DNA of 64,000 nucleotides from positions 1 to 64,000 of the forward strand of contig VFIW01000017.1 of assembly GCA_006386115.1 (NCBI GenBank), written 5' to 3'. The position numbers and the translations under genes were made by a program. The stretch is from Globisporangium splendens (taxonomy: Eukaryota > Oomycota > Peronosporomycetes > Pythiales > Pythiaceae). Numbering within the stretch: position 1 is the first letter of the stretch; each line of letters opens with the position of its first letter. This document shows, piece by piece, positions 11,501 to 24,398 of this stretch. The notes below the pieces were generated by a model. It did no database searches. It was not told the DNA's origin and saw only the letters and a program-made list of their open reading frames with translations.

Positions 11501-14500
11501 TGATCATCAGATGCGATAGTAAGAGCGTCGTGGATGCTGTATCCTTCCCCTTTGACGTTCAGCGAGAGTCGCGTCGGCTTGCGCTTGACAATACAGTTCA
11601 GATTAAAGTTGTACGTCTTCTCTTCGGTTGGCACAAACTCAATGTCAATGTTGCAGCGGCTGTTTGGCGGAATCACCCCGCTGAGCGGGTGAACGAGCAG
11701 TGCCGGCATCTCGTTCGCAAAGTCCAGTGACGATTTGTCAAACACAAAGTTGAACGGGATGTGCTCGTAGTTTACCAACGCGATGCTCTGGGACGCCTTC
11801 GTACCGATCAGCAACGTATTGAAATTCACGCTGCCACGGTCCAAGATTACGCGCGGTTCTGTCGTCGTGCCGACAAAGAGGAAGAGCTGATTGACTTGGA
11901 AGTGCGGGATTTGGAACCGCCAAAACATTTCTTGCAACTCGAGTTGCTGCGGCATGAATTCAAAAATCATCTCGCATCGCTTCCCTGCCAGCATCAGTCC
12001 TTTCGGGGTCGCACATCGGAAGCACGGGTTCACCTCGGCTTCCGGCGTCCATGTAAACTCGTACGAGACGTTTGTGGGGTTCACAACATAGAACCGCCGC
12101 GTGTTGCGCACACGCACGCCCAGCGATTCCATTTCGATCACCTTGACGGAATGGTCCAGTGGTCCAAGCTCGCCATTCGGTCCAACGACGTGCGGCGCAC
12201 CTCGCTGCGCATAATCACTGCGCTCGACGTCAAAATGGCATGTTGGACGAAGCGACGCGCCTCGGACATCGATTCGCAAAGTTCTGAAGGCATCGTTGTC
12301 GTCGTGAGTGGATTCAGCCTCCAGTACCAACGTATAATGGTAGTCGTCAACTTCCATTGGCGCAAACTTGACAGCAAACACTTGGTTTACCTCCGCCGCG
12401 ATGGTACCAGCCTCAGGGCTAATCTCAAACGGACAATCGTCGTCCACGCTCCCACTTGATGCTGATACATTAGGGAGGAAGCCGCCAGCATCGGCGCCAA
12501 AAGCACGCTCGAAGCGCCACGAGTAGACCAGCTTGATTTTGCTTTTGTTGTGAATCGAGATGCGATGGCTGCACGCTTGGGCATGAAGGTGCGCTTAAAT
12601 GTGATCGATGCCGTGTCGCAATCGAACGAAAGTGCATCTGCAGCAGCAAAGCAGCTTAACGTGATCACGGCCGGAGCCCCGATGGTCTCGAATGCTGGTT
12701 CAGCAAGTGTCTCGTCAGCGCCAGACACGCCTGGTTGACTGCCTTCAAAAGCCACGGTGCGTGCATTTCCGTCCCAATCACTGGGAGAAGATGACTGGAC
12801 AGCGACAGGGTCTTTGTACGCAATGCGTTGAGCCTGCAGTGCAATAGGATGTGCATGATAAATCACCGCGTGCTTCGTATCGAGCGAGTCGGGCGAGAAC
12901 GTCCCAGTGATGAGCTTGTACGATTTCGGCCGGAGATGACCAACTGCCGGAGTGAATGAGAACGGTGGCATCGTTTTTGGCCACGCAAAGCGCACTGTGT
13001 CGCTGGTTTGATTGCAAAGGGAAAACACCTTGACGTCAGTTGCTCTTGCCGCCGCGTTTCCATCCTGCCGCGAATTGTGATGGTGCTCTGAAAGTAGCTG
13101 GATGTCGTCAAAGTGGAGTTCGTCATCGTGTCCTAATGGCAAATCTTCAAACACCAAATCTTCTTTGCACCCAGTGCCGGTAAGTTTCACGGTTGTCTCG
13201 TCAAAAGGATTGCTGTGCACCGTGATCTTCAAAAGGGACGTCGTCGCCTCGTCATGCATTTTCTAGGGTTTGAATTGAATGGAAAGTGTCTCGGTAGCCT
13301 TCGGTGCGATGGACACGGAGCCATTCCCAAGCGCAAAGAAAAAATTGGGATTCGATGCAAGAGAAAACAGCACCGTGGAGGAAAGGATGCCGTCATTGCG
13401 CAAAATAATCGACAAATCCTTTGACTTGGATACGCGCACGCGACCGAAATTGAGCACCAACGCCTCGCTGGCATCACGCTGCGTCGGTTCCATGATGGAC
13501 ACACAGGGGATCGTACCTTCTCCACGAAGTTCAAAGTGAAGTAGCGCGTCGTTGGTCAAAGATTGTGCTGTGGCTTGCGGTGGACTTTCGTCCACTTTTG
13601 CTTTGAACACAGCCTGGTACGATGCAATGGTCGTTGGCTTAAAGTACACACTGACAAACCGGTGCTCCAATGGCGGGATCTCCCACACGGATGGTTGAAC
13701 CGTGAACGCCTGCACCGGCGCTACTTCACTGACAAACCCAGACCCATGCGAGCTATTGCTTACTTGAAACTGCACGGTGGTAGTCACCTTTGTCGGATTC
13801 GTGATCTTAAACCGCTCCACGGTACCTTTGGAGTTTGCTGCTGCGGTCAGTGCCCCGAAGGAAAAGGTTTGCTCTTTTTCGGCGAACACGACACTCTGGA
13901 TCCCCAACATACTGAAACCGAGTGCATTCGAGGACGACGACGAGGGTTGCCGTTGCTGCTGGGCAGGCGCAGTAGCGCAATCCAGTCCAAGTGAGCGCAC
14001 GACAATCTGCCCTTCGAATATACTCTCAAAGTCGTTGGTAGTAATGCCAGGAAAGCAACTTTCACCGGCCAACTCATACTGCAATGAATCAGCACCTACA
14101 GGACCCAGCATATTGCGCCCCGAGATCTCAATATGGATAAACTCGCGATACACTTTGCAATCGATTGGCTGGAACGTCACATCGACGCCGACGGTGACAC
14201 CTGGATCGACGCTCCCGCAATCAGGTGATACCGAAAACTGGCCAATATTCAGTACTGCCAGGTTCAACAGTGTGCCAAGGCTAAGCGAATCGTCATCGGG
14301 GGAACCACTAGCAGCGGCACTCTTCGTTGGGGGTCGAATGCGAAACTTGAATGGAAACTCGCCGTCGTTTCTGACCTCCATACGTTTGGATTTGGCGAGA
14401 TCGTTGTATTTGTGAGGGCCAAAGTTGATTCCCCGATTCGGCTGGATGCGAAACACGCTAAAGACGGACCGAACCGTCGTGGACACTGTGAACTCACGGC

Positions 14501-17500
14501 ACGGCTCGCCTGAGATCATCTCGATGATCGTACATTTGATATCCTTGCAATCCCTTAGTGTGACTTCACGTTTGGAGAAGAATGCCACATTGACGCTTGA
14601 CACTTTGTCTGGTTCGAGAATCAGTTCACTGGGCTCGACTTTAAACAGTTCTCGCGACGCATGGGTTCGAATACTGAGAACGTACTTGATGTTGTACTTT
14701 CCGCGATTTCGAATCGTGAACGATCGGGAATGGCTCTCACCGACGCGAACAAGACCAAAGTCAAGACTTCCGTCGCCATTCGCTGTCGTCGCCGACCCAC
14801 TGCTCGTGTTTCCAATCCCTGCTGTTGCTGCGCTCTCTTTCTCAAAGGAGCTCACTTCAATCTTATACACCTCAGCAGCGATCACTAAGGGTACAACACG
14901 ATTTCGGTCGCTGATTTTTAACGCGCTTTCAGCATCTGAGAACTGAATCTGGATCGACAGTTTGTAGACAGCTTTGGTGTTAGCTGTAAAGACAACAAGG
15001 ACAGACGCTTTCTGGAGGGATTTGATTGTGCCTTCCATGGGGAATACGCGGAAATCTGGAGGTAAATCTCCGCAAAGGAGAGACCAGGACACAGCGAGGG
15101 GAGAGACGTTTTCGATGAAAAACGTCTTCTCTTCCTGTCGCTTAAGCAACAGCTGCTCAAAGTCCAGAATGGGCTTCGCAGAAGACGAATCTCGTGGCGA
15201 CGCATCGCTCTCTGATGTGCTGTTCGCAGCTGGTTGCTCCCACGGTCCCCGTAGCTGCAAAGCTGGCGTGCATCCAAAGCAACTCACGGAGAATAGGATC
15301 GGCTCTGGATTGTCCGAGACACAACACACGGTTGTATTTTCTTGAAGCCCATCACGTGTAGGGCTCGCCCGCAGTTTCACTTCTCCGGTTTCTCCCTCGG
15401 GGATATCGAGAAAAGAAGGATACATTGCAAACGCAGGATCGCTGTCCGTTTTCTCCAGGGTAAAACCAACGCGTAGAGGGAACAAGCTCGAGTTTGACAT
15501 GCGAAATACCTCGACACTGTTTGCGCTGGTCTTGAGTAGTTGGGCACACTCGGACTCGGTTTCAGGCACTTTTCTCGCAGCCACAGGAAGTGCAATGAGC
15601 GGTCCAAATTCAAACTGGTTTTTCGACAGCACAAACTTCTCCTGCATGAACACGTGCTCCGGATGACTCTTGATACGACTCATAAACACATTCCGTGGAT
15701 CGCTGTTGATCGTTGGCACCGTGCACACGCCTCGACAAAAGAGCGTAAACTCTCGACACACTCCCGCGATCTCAAATCCTAGGTTGCAATCGAAGATTCC
15801 AACGTCAGAGGAAGAAAATTGAACCAATAGATCGACTTTGGAGCGAGCAGGGATGATCCATCGAGTCGCAGGAACGGGTGGACGGTCCGTTGAGTCCGAT
15901 GAAGGCAATGTCATCAAATCCTCAACAGAACCCTTTTCAACACCACGTTCGTTAGGTTCGTCTTTCTCATGTTGATTCGATCCGTGACGGCTTTCTTCAG
16001 CTACAGGAGGAGCGTAAATCTGAAAGCGAGCTACCGTTTCCTCGGGAGCGCTCCCGATGCCTTCGTGACTTGATATTTCGCTGGCGCAGGAATCACGAGG
16101 TGGCTGGACTCGAGCTCACGAACGTGCTTTTTCGATTGCTGAGTAAACCAAATTGTGGGTCGAAAGCGCAGGGCCAGGTTCGTTAATATGGATATCCAGC
16201 AAAAAGTTGTCGGGTCGGGTCCAGTCTTTCGTGCTTGAGGCACCATGCGTGTTATCTCCAGCGAGCGGTATCGAGGCATTGCTCGCATTAGTTAGCAGCT
16301 GCGTAGATCGTTCTCGCGTGAGAAAGCCTACCAGATATTGCCGATTCGCCTCAGCAAGGTGGTTGTAGTCACTGATCGCAGTAGGATAAGCACATGCCGT
16401 TCCACTTGCTATCAAAGCTTCCAGTTGTTCGCGAAAATTCTAAGACCAGTCTGAGAAGGTATACCATTTTCAGGATGGATTTCGGGATTTGTCTCAGCTT
16501 CACCGCTACTTGTTGTAGCTTCTTCATTTCTACCAAGAACTTGTTCTCCCTCTTGCATCATTTCTGCTGCAAGTCATCCGTATGACTGGTTGGACAGAAG
16601 CTCTTTTGACGCGACTGGTGTGACGCTTTTGCTTCCGCGCTTGCTATCGTCGTCTTTTAGTGACGTCGTCAGTACTTCATAGCACTCTTCGTCAAAGCTG
16701 GGCACGATGATCCGTGCTGCTGATAGCACCTGTGAGCAAGCTGCAATCGCTGCTTCCATGCTAACAAGCGCATTCTCAAAGCCATCTAAGACTCCACCAT
16801 GCTGCAAATCGGGTTGCGATAGTCGCCATTCCAAAATCTGAGTCAGTAGCGGAGTCAATGGCTCTGGTGGCGACGATACCGATGAACTACCACCCGTTGT
16901 CTCTTGTTGCTGTCCATCGTCCTTTGACTCAGGCGGAGATTCAGACACCGACGAGGAATAAGCCTGTGGCACAGGATCTTTAGGGACTGGATTGCTCTGG
17001 CTGACAACGCCATCCATCGCAGCAGTAGTCCCCTCTTGCTGTTCAGATGCAGGAATAAACCCAAGAGCTCGACGAGTAGCCTCACCGAGAGAGTTGCTCT
17101 CGGCACAAATATTGCGCACAGCATCATTTATGCTCCACACACACAAGTGTTCTTTCTCGGCGAGCAAATGAGCCTGTGTTGACTTACCGCAGCGAAGGGG
17201 TCCCATAATGATATAATCCACCCCTTTTCGCTGCACAGCTTGCGGTTTACTTGGTTCTGCGGAAAGACCTGGTAACGACTCCACAGAGCTGCTTTGAAGC
17301 TCCGCATAGTCTGCAGTAGCGTCCTTCCTAGCTTCTTCGTCGCTCTCTGCCGGAGCTGACGACCCTCCTTCTGTTGAGTTGGGGCTGACACTTGCTGGTG
17401 GATCTGTCGTTTCGACACACTCTGCAGAAAGAAGACCATTGTCCGCGAGGTAGTCGCTTAATGGCTGGCTCAGCGCTCGCACAGGAAGATGCAGGATCCC

Positions 17501-20500
17501 GTCGGCGTTGAAAGCTGACAAATGCCGAAGCAGTTCCTCAACTTCTTTGTACATCTGATCAAAATCGAGCGAAAATACTTCCACGGGGTAGTCGGTATCG
17601 TTGCGCATTTCCACAGCATGCTCTGCTATACCAGAACAAGGCAACATCGGGCCAAGTTCGACCATCGGCGGATGAAAGCTTACTCGTAGCTCGGAGCCTT
17701 CCACTCGACACGTAATCGATCTTGTTTTTGGGTTTGATGTCACTTTGATCGGGAGCTTGATTGCGAAATGCCGATTGTCATCCGGCACAAAATCGATTTG
17801 GACATTAACTTTGTAGCCAGGTGCGAGTACCCCACTTTGCGGCGTCACACGGAAATAATTCAGATCTTTCACCGATCCCATGGGCTTTTTCACGGTCCAC
17901 TCCGCTGGTACTGCCGAAACGTTTTGCAGTTGCGTAAACATGGTATGGCACGTGCTCACAGCTAGTTTCCCAAAATCGAGCATCTCCATCGAGATCGAGA
18001 TGTCCGGTACAGTCACAAGTGCTCGGATTGTCAGAATGCATGGCGGACCATTTTTCATTGTTATTGGAAGCTGCGCTTGATGCACCCCCAAAGTAATGTT
18101 CTTGCGTGCTTGGAACGTGACCGTAAATTCGACCGCTTGCTTCTCGGGGAGTCGCACGACATGCTCCGGTTCAATTTGGAATCCACGCGACAGCGCAAAG
18201 CTCTTGTCAAGCTGGAACGATACGGGGACATGACCAATGTTTGTAATGGAGAATTTCTTGATTTTGTGCGTACCGAGAACGACATTTCCAAAATCAAGTA
18301 CAAACTGAGACAGCACAAACGGGAAGCTCTCGGGTGGCCCGCGCTTCTTGGTCAAAGGTTTCTCTCCGGTCTCTGGCCGCAACGCTTTTGCTGTTGTCGT
18401 CGCCGTCGCTTCGCGAATGTCTTCGGACGAATCGTTGGTGGGCAGAGTGTCCGCCAACTGCTCTACCTTGTGCGCTGCTTTGCTCTCCGTCTTTCTCGCC
18501 TCCTGAAAGAGCAGATAGTCGGCAAAGAACAACCGACACGCCTCGATCTCGATGTCAAGCTCATCGATTTGCGGTCCACTTGCACCATGGCTACGCGACG
18601 GACTGTGCGATCCATTCGCGCGCTGTTGAGCCGCCTTGCCAACCGGCGACGGGGGCATCGAGGATACACTCGAGGACAGGTTGTTTTTCTCAAACGTACG
18701 TGGGACCGTAGATATCGTCGACTTGGAGTCCGACGACGCTAAGCTGGTGCTGGTATTTACAGTGTTCGCTGCAACCACAGCTGCATTCAATGTTGAGAGT
18801 TCCAAATTTCGCCGTGCGAGCTTTTTCAGATCTCTCCATTTCGGGTTTTCACCGCGAATTGTGCTTGACGGATGGTTTTCACGCGGCAGATTGATATTCA
18901 CTGACGCAAAGATACCAACGCCGAACAGTTTAAATTCTATCGGCTGGAAATGTGCGACTTCAAGCACAAGCGTTTCTTCAAATTGCTCCGGAATTCCTGG
19001 CCGCAATCGCACAATGATCTTTTGCTTGTCATTCGGCGCGACTTTACCCGCACTTGGGGTCACCTCGACAAATCGTCCGCGACCAATCGTTTCGGCCGTG
19101 ATACTGAATCCATAGGGTACCTTGCCGACATTCAAGATCGAAAATTCGCGATCTTCGGTTTTGTTGTATAGCACTTGACCGAAATCCAAAAACTGCTTAT
19201 CCAGCTTGTACACGAGCGATGACGCCTCGCCAAGCAATGTAAGCTCGTACTCTGGCCCACCTTCAACCTCGCATGCGACCAAGCTCTTGAATTTTCGATT
19301 GGCGTGACCATAGTAGATAAACTCGATTTTCTCGCTTTCATTCGGTTTCAAGTGGCCTCGGATAGGCAAAATATCAAACACCTGATTGATCGGGATGCAC
19401 GGCTTTTTGACCGTCGCGAGCGCGCGCGCTTCCTTCTCGTCTTCGATGAACACCCAACGGAACGTCGTATCCACTTTCGAGACGTTGGTCACGTTCACCG
19501 CGATCGATTTCTGCGTATCGTTGAGAGTGCAACCAAAATCGATTTTCAAACTCTCGAACGACAGGTTCGGAAAACTGATGTCGCCCATCAAATCAACACT
19601 GTCTTTCTGCGGATGGCCCGTGTACGCGATGATGACCTTGCCGTTGATCACGCGACACAAGTGATCGTCTTTGAAGCCGGGGTAGAACTCGACGCTCACA
19701 TCAATTTGCTCGCCTGGTTGCAGAATGGCCTCCCAGCAATCCAACGAAAACGGTGTCTGGGCACGCAATGTGAACGACAGCGGCAATTCACATGCATTCG
19801 TAAGCGTTAGTGGTTTGGATTGCTTCGAGATCTCGATCCCTGGGTGGTGCACGTACTCAAACGACAGCAAGGATGCCGACGGCGTTAGTTTCGGAGTGAT
19901 GAAATTCCCACAGATTTCCGTGACAAACGCGACTTTGTTGGTTTTCTCCTTGCCAACACGCGTTTCGCACACGAGTTCTTCTTGAATCAAACCAGCAGTC
20001 AACGACAACCCTTTGAAGACAAATACACACGCTGTTCTCGGTTTGAGCTCAATACTTGCAGGGAAGACCGAGAAGACAGGAATAACGTCCTCCTGCGTTG
20101 CACCTCCACCATTTCCGTCTCGAGAATTGTTAGTTCCTGATTTTGACGACTTGCTATTCGCAGGCTTTTGACCCGGTAAACTTTTCTTCGACGCTGCTGC
20201 CGACGCTGTCTCAAGCTGCTTCAATTTTGCAACTGCCGTTCGATTAATCCATGTCAGCACTTGGGAACGCTTGCCTTTGTTTTTCAGCGTGCAACTCCAT
20301 TCGCATTCGATGTTGGTCATCTGATGGCTGAAATCGATCACGCGCAGTTCACTCGGTGACCACATCATAGTTCCGATCCCTTTCATCGCCAGGGGGACGA
20401 TCAGATTTTCGCCCTCGCTGATCAAGATATGCAGTTGATCTTTGAACAAAATTGTGTCGTCCAGATTCGCAACGAGAAGAAACTCGATACTCTCTCCTGG

Positions 20501-22726
20501 CGACAATACACCTTCTTTCCTGTCAATCTGAAACTTCGAGCGTGCATTACGAATAAACGTCTTGTACGGTGCTGGAATCAGCGACGTGTTGGTCATCCGC
20601 AGAACCCGCTCGTGATCCACGAGGCATGTGCAATTGCCCCAATGGATCTCAGGAACGCAGCAGTGTGCTTTGATAGGAACGCTGAGCAGGTCCGAGCCCA
20701 CACCGGTGACACTGATGACTAAGCGGTAGTCGTATGCTTTGACATTTAACGACGTAAAGTGGATGCGAACCTCTTGCTCGCCGTACGCATCGAGTTTCCC
20801 ATTCGCCGGCACGATTTCAAATTCCTTCTTCTTGCAATTTGCTTCTTCGGGGATCCGAAGCAAGTATTTCATCGCGATTTTCGAGGCACTAATCAATTTC
20901 ACGGTATTTGTCTGCGGGAACGAATACGAGACCGAGCCAAAGTCGATCGCGTCCACATCAAAATGAAAGACGGGCGGGATCACACTCGCCTTGAAACGCA
21001 CTGAGAGCTGCTCCTCGGATCCTTGAAGCCGAAAGCGAATCGGGATGAGCAGATCACCAAGCACATTTGACGAAAATGTTACTTCCACTTTATCCATCGC
21101 ATTCACGGCTAGAGTTCCATTCGCCGGATGCACCGACATTGTCATTTCTGGTGGCAAGTCGATGGGAAGCAGCTCAAATGTTGCAGGAATTTCTCCTTTG
21201 TTTTGAATCGTGAAATCTCGTGTACGCTCGTCACTGATGAAGACATCGCCAAAATCCAAGAGCTCATTGTACACGACTTTGGCTCGCGGACCAATGCCTT
21301 TGCCACGAATTTGTAGCGGAAGCCGCAAGTCTTGGCCAGCAATCTCCAAATACGCGCAGCAAGAGTACAGTAGCGCTGTGATCGGTGAAAAGCACACGAC
21401 GACATCTACTTCAGAGTGCGGCCACACACGTCCAGTGAGCGGGGTGATGCCAAAGCACTCGTCCACGAATTGCATACTGTCCTCCATAGTTGCTTTCCGT
21501 AGCTGCTTGTATTTGTTTTCGATGACCTTCTGCGCATCAAATGCCGACAGTGCATGTCCAGGATGAAGGTTCACATCGTCACTGCCTCCGTACTTGAGCT
21601 GCTCCAATTCCGCACTCTCCATTCTCGCTAGCTCGTCTAATAGGCGATCACGTTCGCCTTCTTCGTGGGCAAAACCCGGAAACGATTTCCAACTAAATGC
21701 CAAGGTGTATTCGCTGTCATTGCAAATCTTGATCGTTTTCCGAGACGACAGTGAGATGTACGTCGGATTTGGCTCCACGAGAGGCTGACTCAGGTAAACG
21801 TCCACATTCGCGGCATCCCCAACCAGCTGTACGACAGCGGTTTGCCCCGCGTCATCCGTGATCGTGAGCTCTCCTACTCTGTCTGACAACGACGGCGGCG
21901 TCATCGTCAGTTCGATCTAGATCGCTGCACCTTGTTCTAGCGCTGCACTAGGTGGTGCGATCTGGAAATTGTCACTCGTTTTGAGCGCGAATTTCGCACC
22001 GCGGGATCCGACGTTTCGCACTGTGAGTACTTTGTCTGTCGCCATTTTCACGGGACACAATCCAAAGTGGATTTCATCCGGGATATCAAGTGCCGCGTAG
22101 CGTCCTTGTACCCGAACAGGTACAACAAAGCGCGAGCGCTCGGTGCAGCGCACCAGATCCAAAGTGTACTCCTTGACCTCCTGCGGTGAGAAATCTAGCT
22201 GGAACGCGATGTCCATGCCCGCTGCGATCTTTCCATCAATTCGATTGTCACTGACGGATCGGCTGTTAGCGCCAGTGATAGACGAAGGGGACCACGGCGA
22301 AACTTTGAAGAATGGTGATTGCGGGGACTCGATCTTCATGCGTCGCGTGACGGTGTCGCAGTTGCGGAAGCTCAACTTGATCGTGACTGTATGAAACGGC
22401 GTGTAGTCGTCGATCCAGACTTCTGATGGGGTTGGCTCGAAAAGCGGCTTGTGCACGGGGATGGTGCTGGACACTCGCGCCGTGTGATCCTCGGCATTGA
22501 CAAAATCGATGATCTTGCTCGGCGTCGCACGACGCGCAGCATTCGCCTTGGCGACCGAGAATGCATTGAGAATCTCGCTTGGTTTCTACATAATGCAGAA
22601 GAGACATTGTAAACAATGTTCCATCATATCCTATGCATTCCACCAATGAGAACACGGGCTTACCATGCGCTGCGCTTTCTTGTCACCATGGCTGCTCCAC
22701 ATTGCTCTATACGGCGCTCGCTGCAT
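8569..22726 (-). pseudogene. HYDIN: HYDIN-like axonemal central-pair protein, interrupted reading frame
   Basis: One small intron (22586-22663) and then about 14 kb of near-continuous coding, ~4,690 codons, close to animal HYDIN (~5,100). HYDIN is a giant ASH/PapD-like-repeat protein of the C2 projection of the ciliary central pair. Dozens of repeats with the pattern [VI]xFGxVxxGxxxxxxxxxxNxG are visible (e.g. LDFGNVVLGTHKIKKFSITNIG), plus the HYDIN-specific nucleotide-kinase-like insert near 17200 (YIIMGPLRCGKSTQ). Breaks: in-frame TAG at 21917-21919, TGA at 16574-16576, a frameshift near 16431-16440, TGA at 16116-16118, TAG at 13263-13265, a frameshift near 12560-12575, TGA at 8974-8976. 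Homology continues without loss on both sides of each. The start is ATG 22726 or 22700; exon 1 splices after the ATG codon at 22664. Some breaks could be sequencing errors, but neighbours are mostly clean. Confidence 0.85.
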
Positions 22727-23078
22727 GCAAGAGATTGGTATCCTCGTGCGGCTCGTGTGGAACGTGCAAGATGTTGACGACATGAATACGTCACGAAGCT
22801 CTTCGAGAAGCACACGTAGGTGCCGCAATTCCTTTTTCGTCATGCTCACCTGGTTTGTCAGCAAGAGATCATCCGATCGATATAAACCTTTCTCGTTGCA
22901 TCTTGCGTCCTTGACTTTTGCGAAGGTCTCAGCAGTAGCAGCACCAGCAGCAACGACGCTACCAGACACAACGTCAATGTGGACGACGACGTACATACAC
23001 GTTCGCTCCATCCACGAAGCAAAAAAACGCTCACGCACTTGCTCACGCTCTCTTGTCGTCCTTTCTCATCTACTTCAG
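22727..23078. other. Region upstream of HYDIN
   Basis: 352 bp. A reverse-strand frame stays open from 23038 into HYDIN exon 1 (including MTKKELRHLRVLLEELRDVF), so the HYDIN N-terminus could be longer than annotated. On the forward strand it should contain 5' exons of the 23079-23527 locus, but none was convincing. Confidence 0.5.
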
Positions 23079-23527
23079 ACGGCATCGATCGCATCATCGT
23101 CACGCTCTTCGAGAAGCAGCTACAGCGACAGTAGCTATGCGTCTGCTTCCCGCGCGTCTTCAAGTACTCGTACAGGAGTCTCCGGATCCGTCGCGACGAC
23201 ATGCAAGTTCTCGAGTGCCAACTGCCACCGCCACGCATCTGCTCAACTGACAGCGACACAACATACGATGCACTTTCACGAGCGCACACAGTCGCCTTGC
23301 TGCGCGACTTGGAGGCGCGGAAGTCGCAGATCGAGACGGAGCTCGAGCGCGTGCAGCAGGAGCTGCACGACCGCCAGAAGCGCTCTTCCACAGAGCGGCC
23401 ATTCGCTGCATTGCCGGCCAGCACGCGCGTGAAGTCCTCGTCTTCAGCCTCCATTGCCCTTCGGCCCAGCGGCAGCAGCAGCAGTAGCAGGAAGCACCAT
23501 AACAGCGCGTCGCAGCAGCACCGCTGA
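23079..23527 (+). pseudogene. Coiled-coil gene, 3' part, with an in-frame stop (unknown function)
   Basis: Not recognised. A pyrimidine-rich acceptor ends at 23078 and opens a coding-like stretch beginning GIDRIIVTLFEKQLQRQ, interrupted by TAG at 23132-23134, then continuing in the same frame to a TGA at 23525-23527 (FPRVFKYSYRSLRIRRDDMQ, then a heptad-rich helix LLRDLEARKSQIETELERVQ and a basic Ser/Arg/His tail). The TAG may instead be a real AG acceptor, with the exon starting at 23135. No convincing upstream exon or start was found between 22727 and 23078. It is divergent from HYDIN, so they may share a promoter. It may be another decayed gene or just an incomplete model. Confidence 0.35.
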
Positions 23528-23742
23528 ATCCCGCATTTTCCCCTGTTTATTGTGTCTCCAATTCGCATTCTGCTGTGTTTCCTCGGCAGTTGAAGCGACG
23601 TGCCAATAGCAATATGCAATCTTCAGTGTCGCACACTGGATGATGACGTCAGACAGACTTTTATACTATCGGCGCGTCGGATGTTGCCCTGTCGCGTTCA
23701 AGTACAACTGAACAGCATGCCATTCCGCATTTTGCCGCCGAG

Positions 23743-24132
23743 ATGAAGGACAAGGTCAAGCACGTGCTGAAGACGTACGGACGCACGGCGCTGCTCTTCC
23801 ACTCGACCGTGTTCGTCACGACGTTCTCTGGGTCCTACGCTGCCATCCACCGCGGCGTGGACCTGCGGCACGTCATGGAGCGCGTGCCTTTTGTGGACCT
23901 CTCGAAAATGGACCCCGAGGCAGGAACGCTCGCGTTGGCGTACGTGTCCACTCTCGCCACAGGTAAGCCATACGCTTTAGGGACATTGCTAGGGAAGAAA
24001 CGGCATTGCACTGAATGCACTTTCATTATGCATACGATGGTTGCAGGCCCAGCACGCGGCGCCTTGACGATCACGGCCGTTCCGTTCCTGGCGCGCATGT
24101 TTTCCCGTCACGCGCGTCGCACTCTCAAGTAG
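23743..24132 (+). CDS. DUF1279 / FAM210-like membrane protein
   Basis: Two exons (23743-23962, 24047-24132) give 101 residues. The sequence from VLKTYGRTALLFHSTVF to the alanine/glycine-rich ending TGPARGALTITAVPF matches DUF1279, found in mitochondrial FAM210A/B. One hydrophobic span near residues 12-30 and a second near the C-terminus suggest a small membrane protein, likely mitochondrial inner membrane, ending in a basic tail (RHARRTLK). The intron falls inside the conserved TGP motif. Family members affect mitochondrial translation or respiration; the role here is inferred only. Confidence 0.7.
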   Translation: MKDKVKHVLKTYGRTALLFHSTVFVTTFSGSYAAIHRGVDLRHVMERVPFVDLSKMDPEAGTLALAYVSTLATGKPYALGTLLGKKRHCTECTFIMHTMVAGPARGALTITAVPFLARMFSRHARRTLK

Positions 24133-24265
24133 TTATGCCCCCTCCACCAATGTACACAACACCAAGGAGACCCAAGTCAGCAGGAGAAAGCGCATGCATA
24201 GATCGACGCAGACACAATCGACACGTTTAATGGCGTCGAAAGATCCGCTTTGCTGCTTGGAGTGA

Positions 24266-24277
24266 GCTCATTTTGTC
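24266..24277 (+). promoter_or_regulatory. Candidate oomycete-type initiator element
   Basis: GCTCATTTTGTC, about 122 bp upstream of the methionine aminopeptidase ATG, resembles the oomycete core promoter initiator (TCATTYY core inside GCTCATTYYNCA). It is a single short match and proves little by itself, but position and orientation fit. Confidence 0.3.
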
Positions 24278-24398
24278 TTACGGACAAGTCCCTTTTTTTC
24301 ACCATAATAATAGACGCCTTTTCTATTCCTATGTGGGCCACCGCCACTCCCACCGTCACAGACCCAACACACGCAAAGCCACAGAGAAATCGGTTGTC

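Noticed and set aside
16060..16580. HYDIN stops at 16574 and 16116 as normal introns
   Set aside because: Only weak donors (GTCATA, GTTCGT) could restore the frame, and no clean branch/acceptor context accompanies them. An intron around 16116 cannot be excluded, so that lesion counts less.
8978..22400. Long forward-strand open frames opposite HYDIN (for example 9691-10896)
   Set aside because: They mirror the reverse-strand codon structure, have no splice or motif support, and overlap strongly conserved ASH repeats.
8569..22726. Reassigned genetic code (stop codons read as amino acids)
   Set aside because: Many intact genes here end normally with TGA (STN1, PRMT, exonuclease, OGDH), TAG (RecQ, MetAP, MED20) and TAA (TOM70, KDEL receptor) at the expected family lengths.
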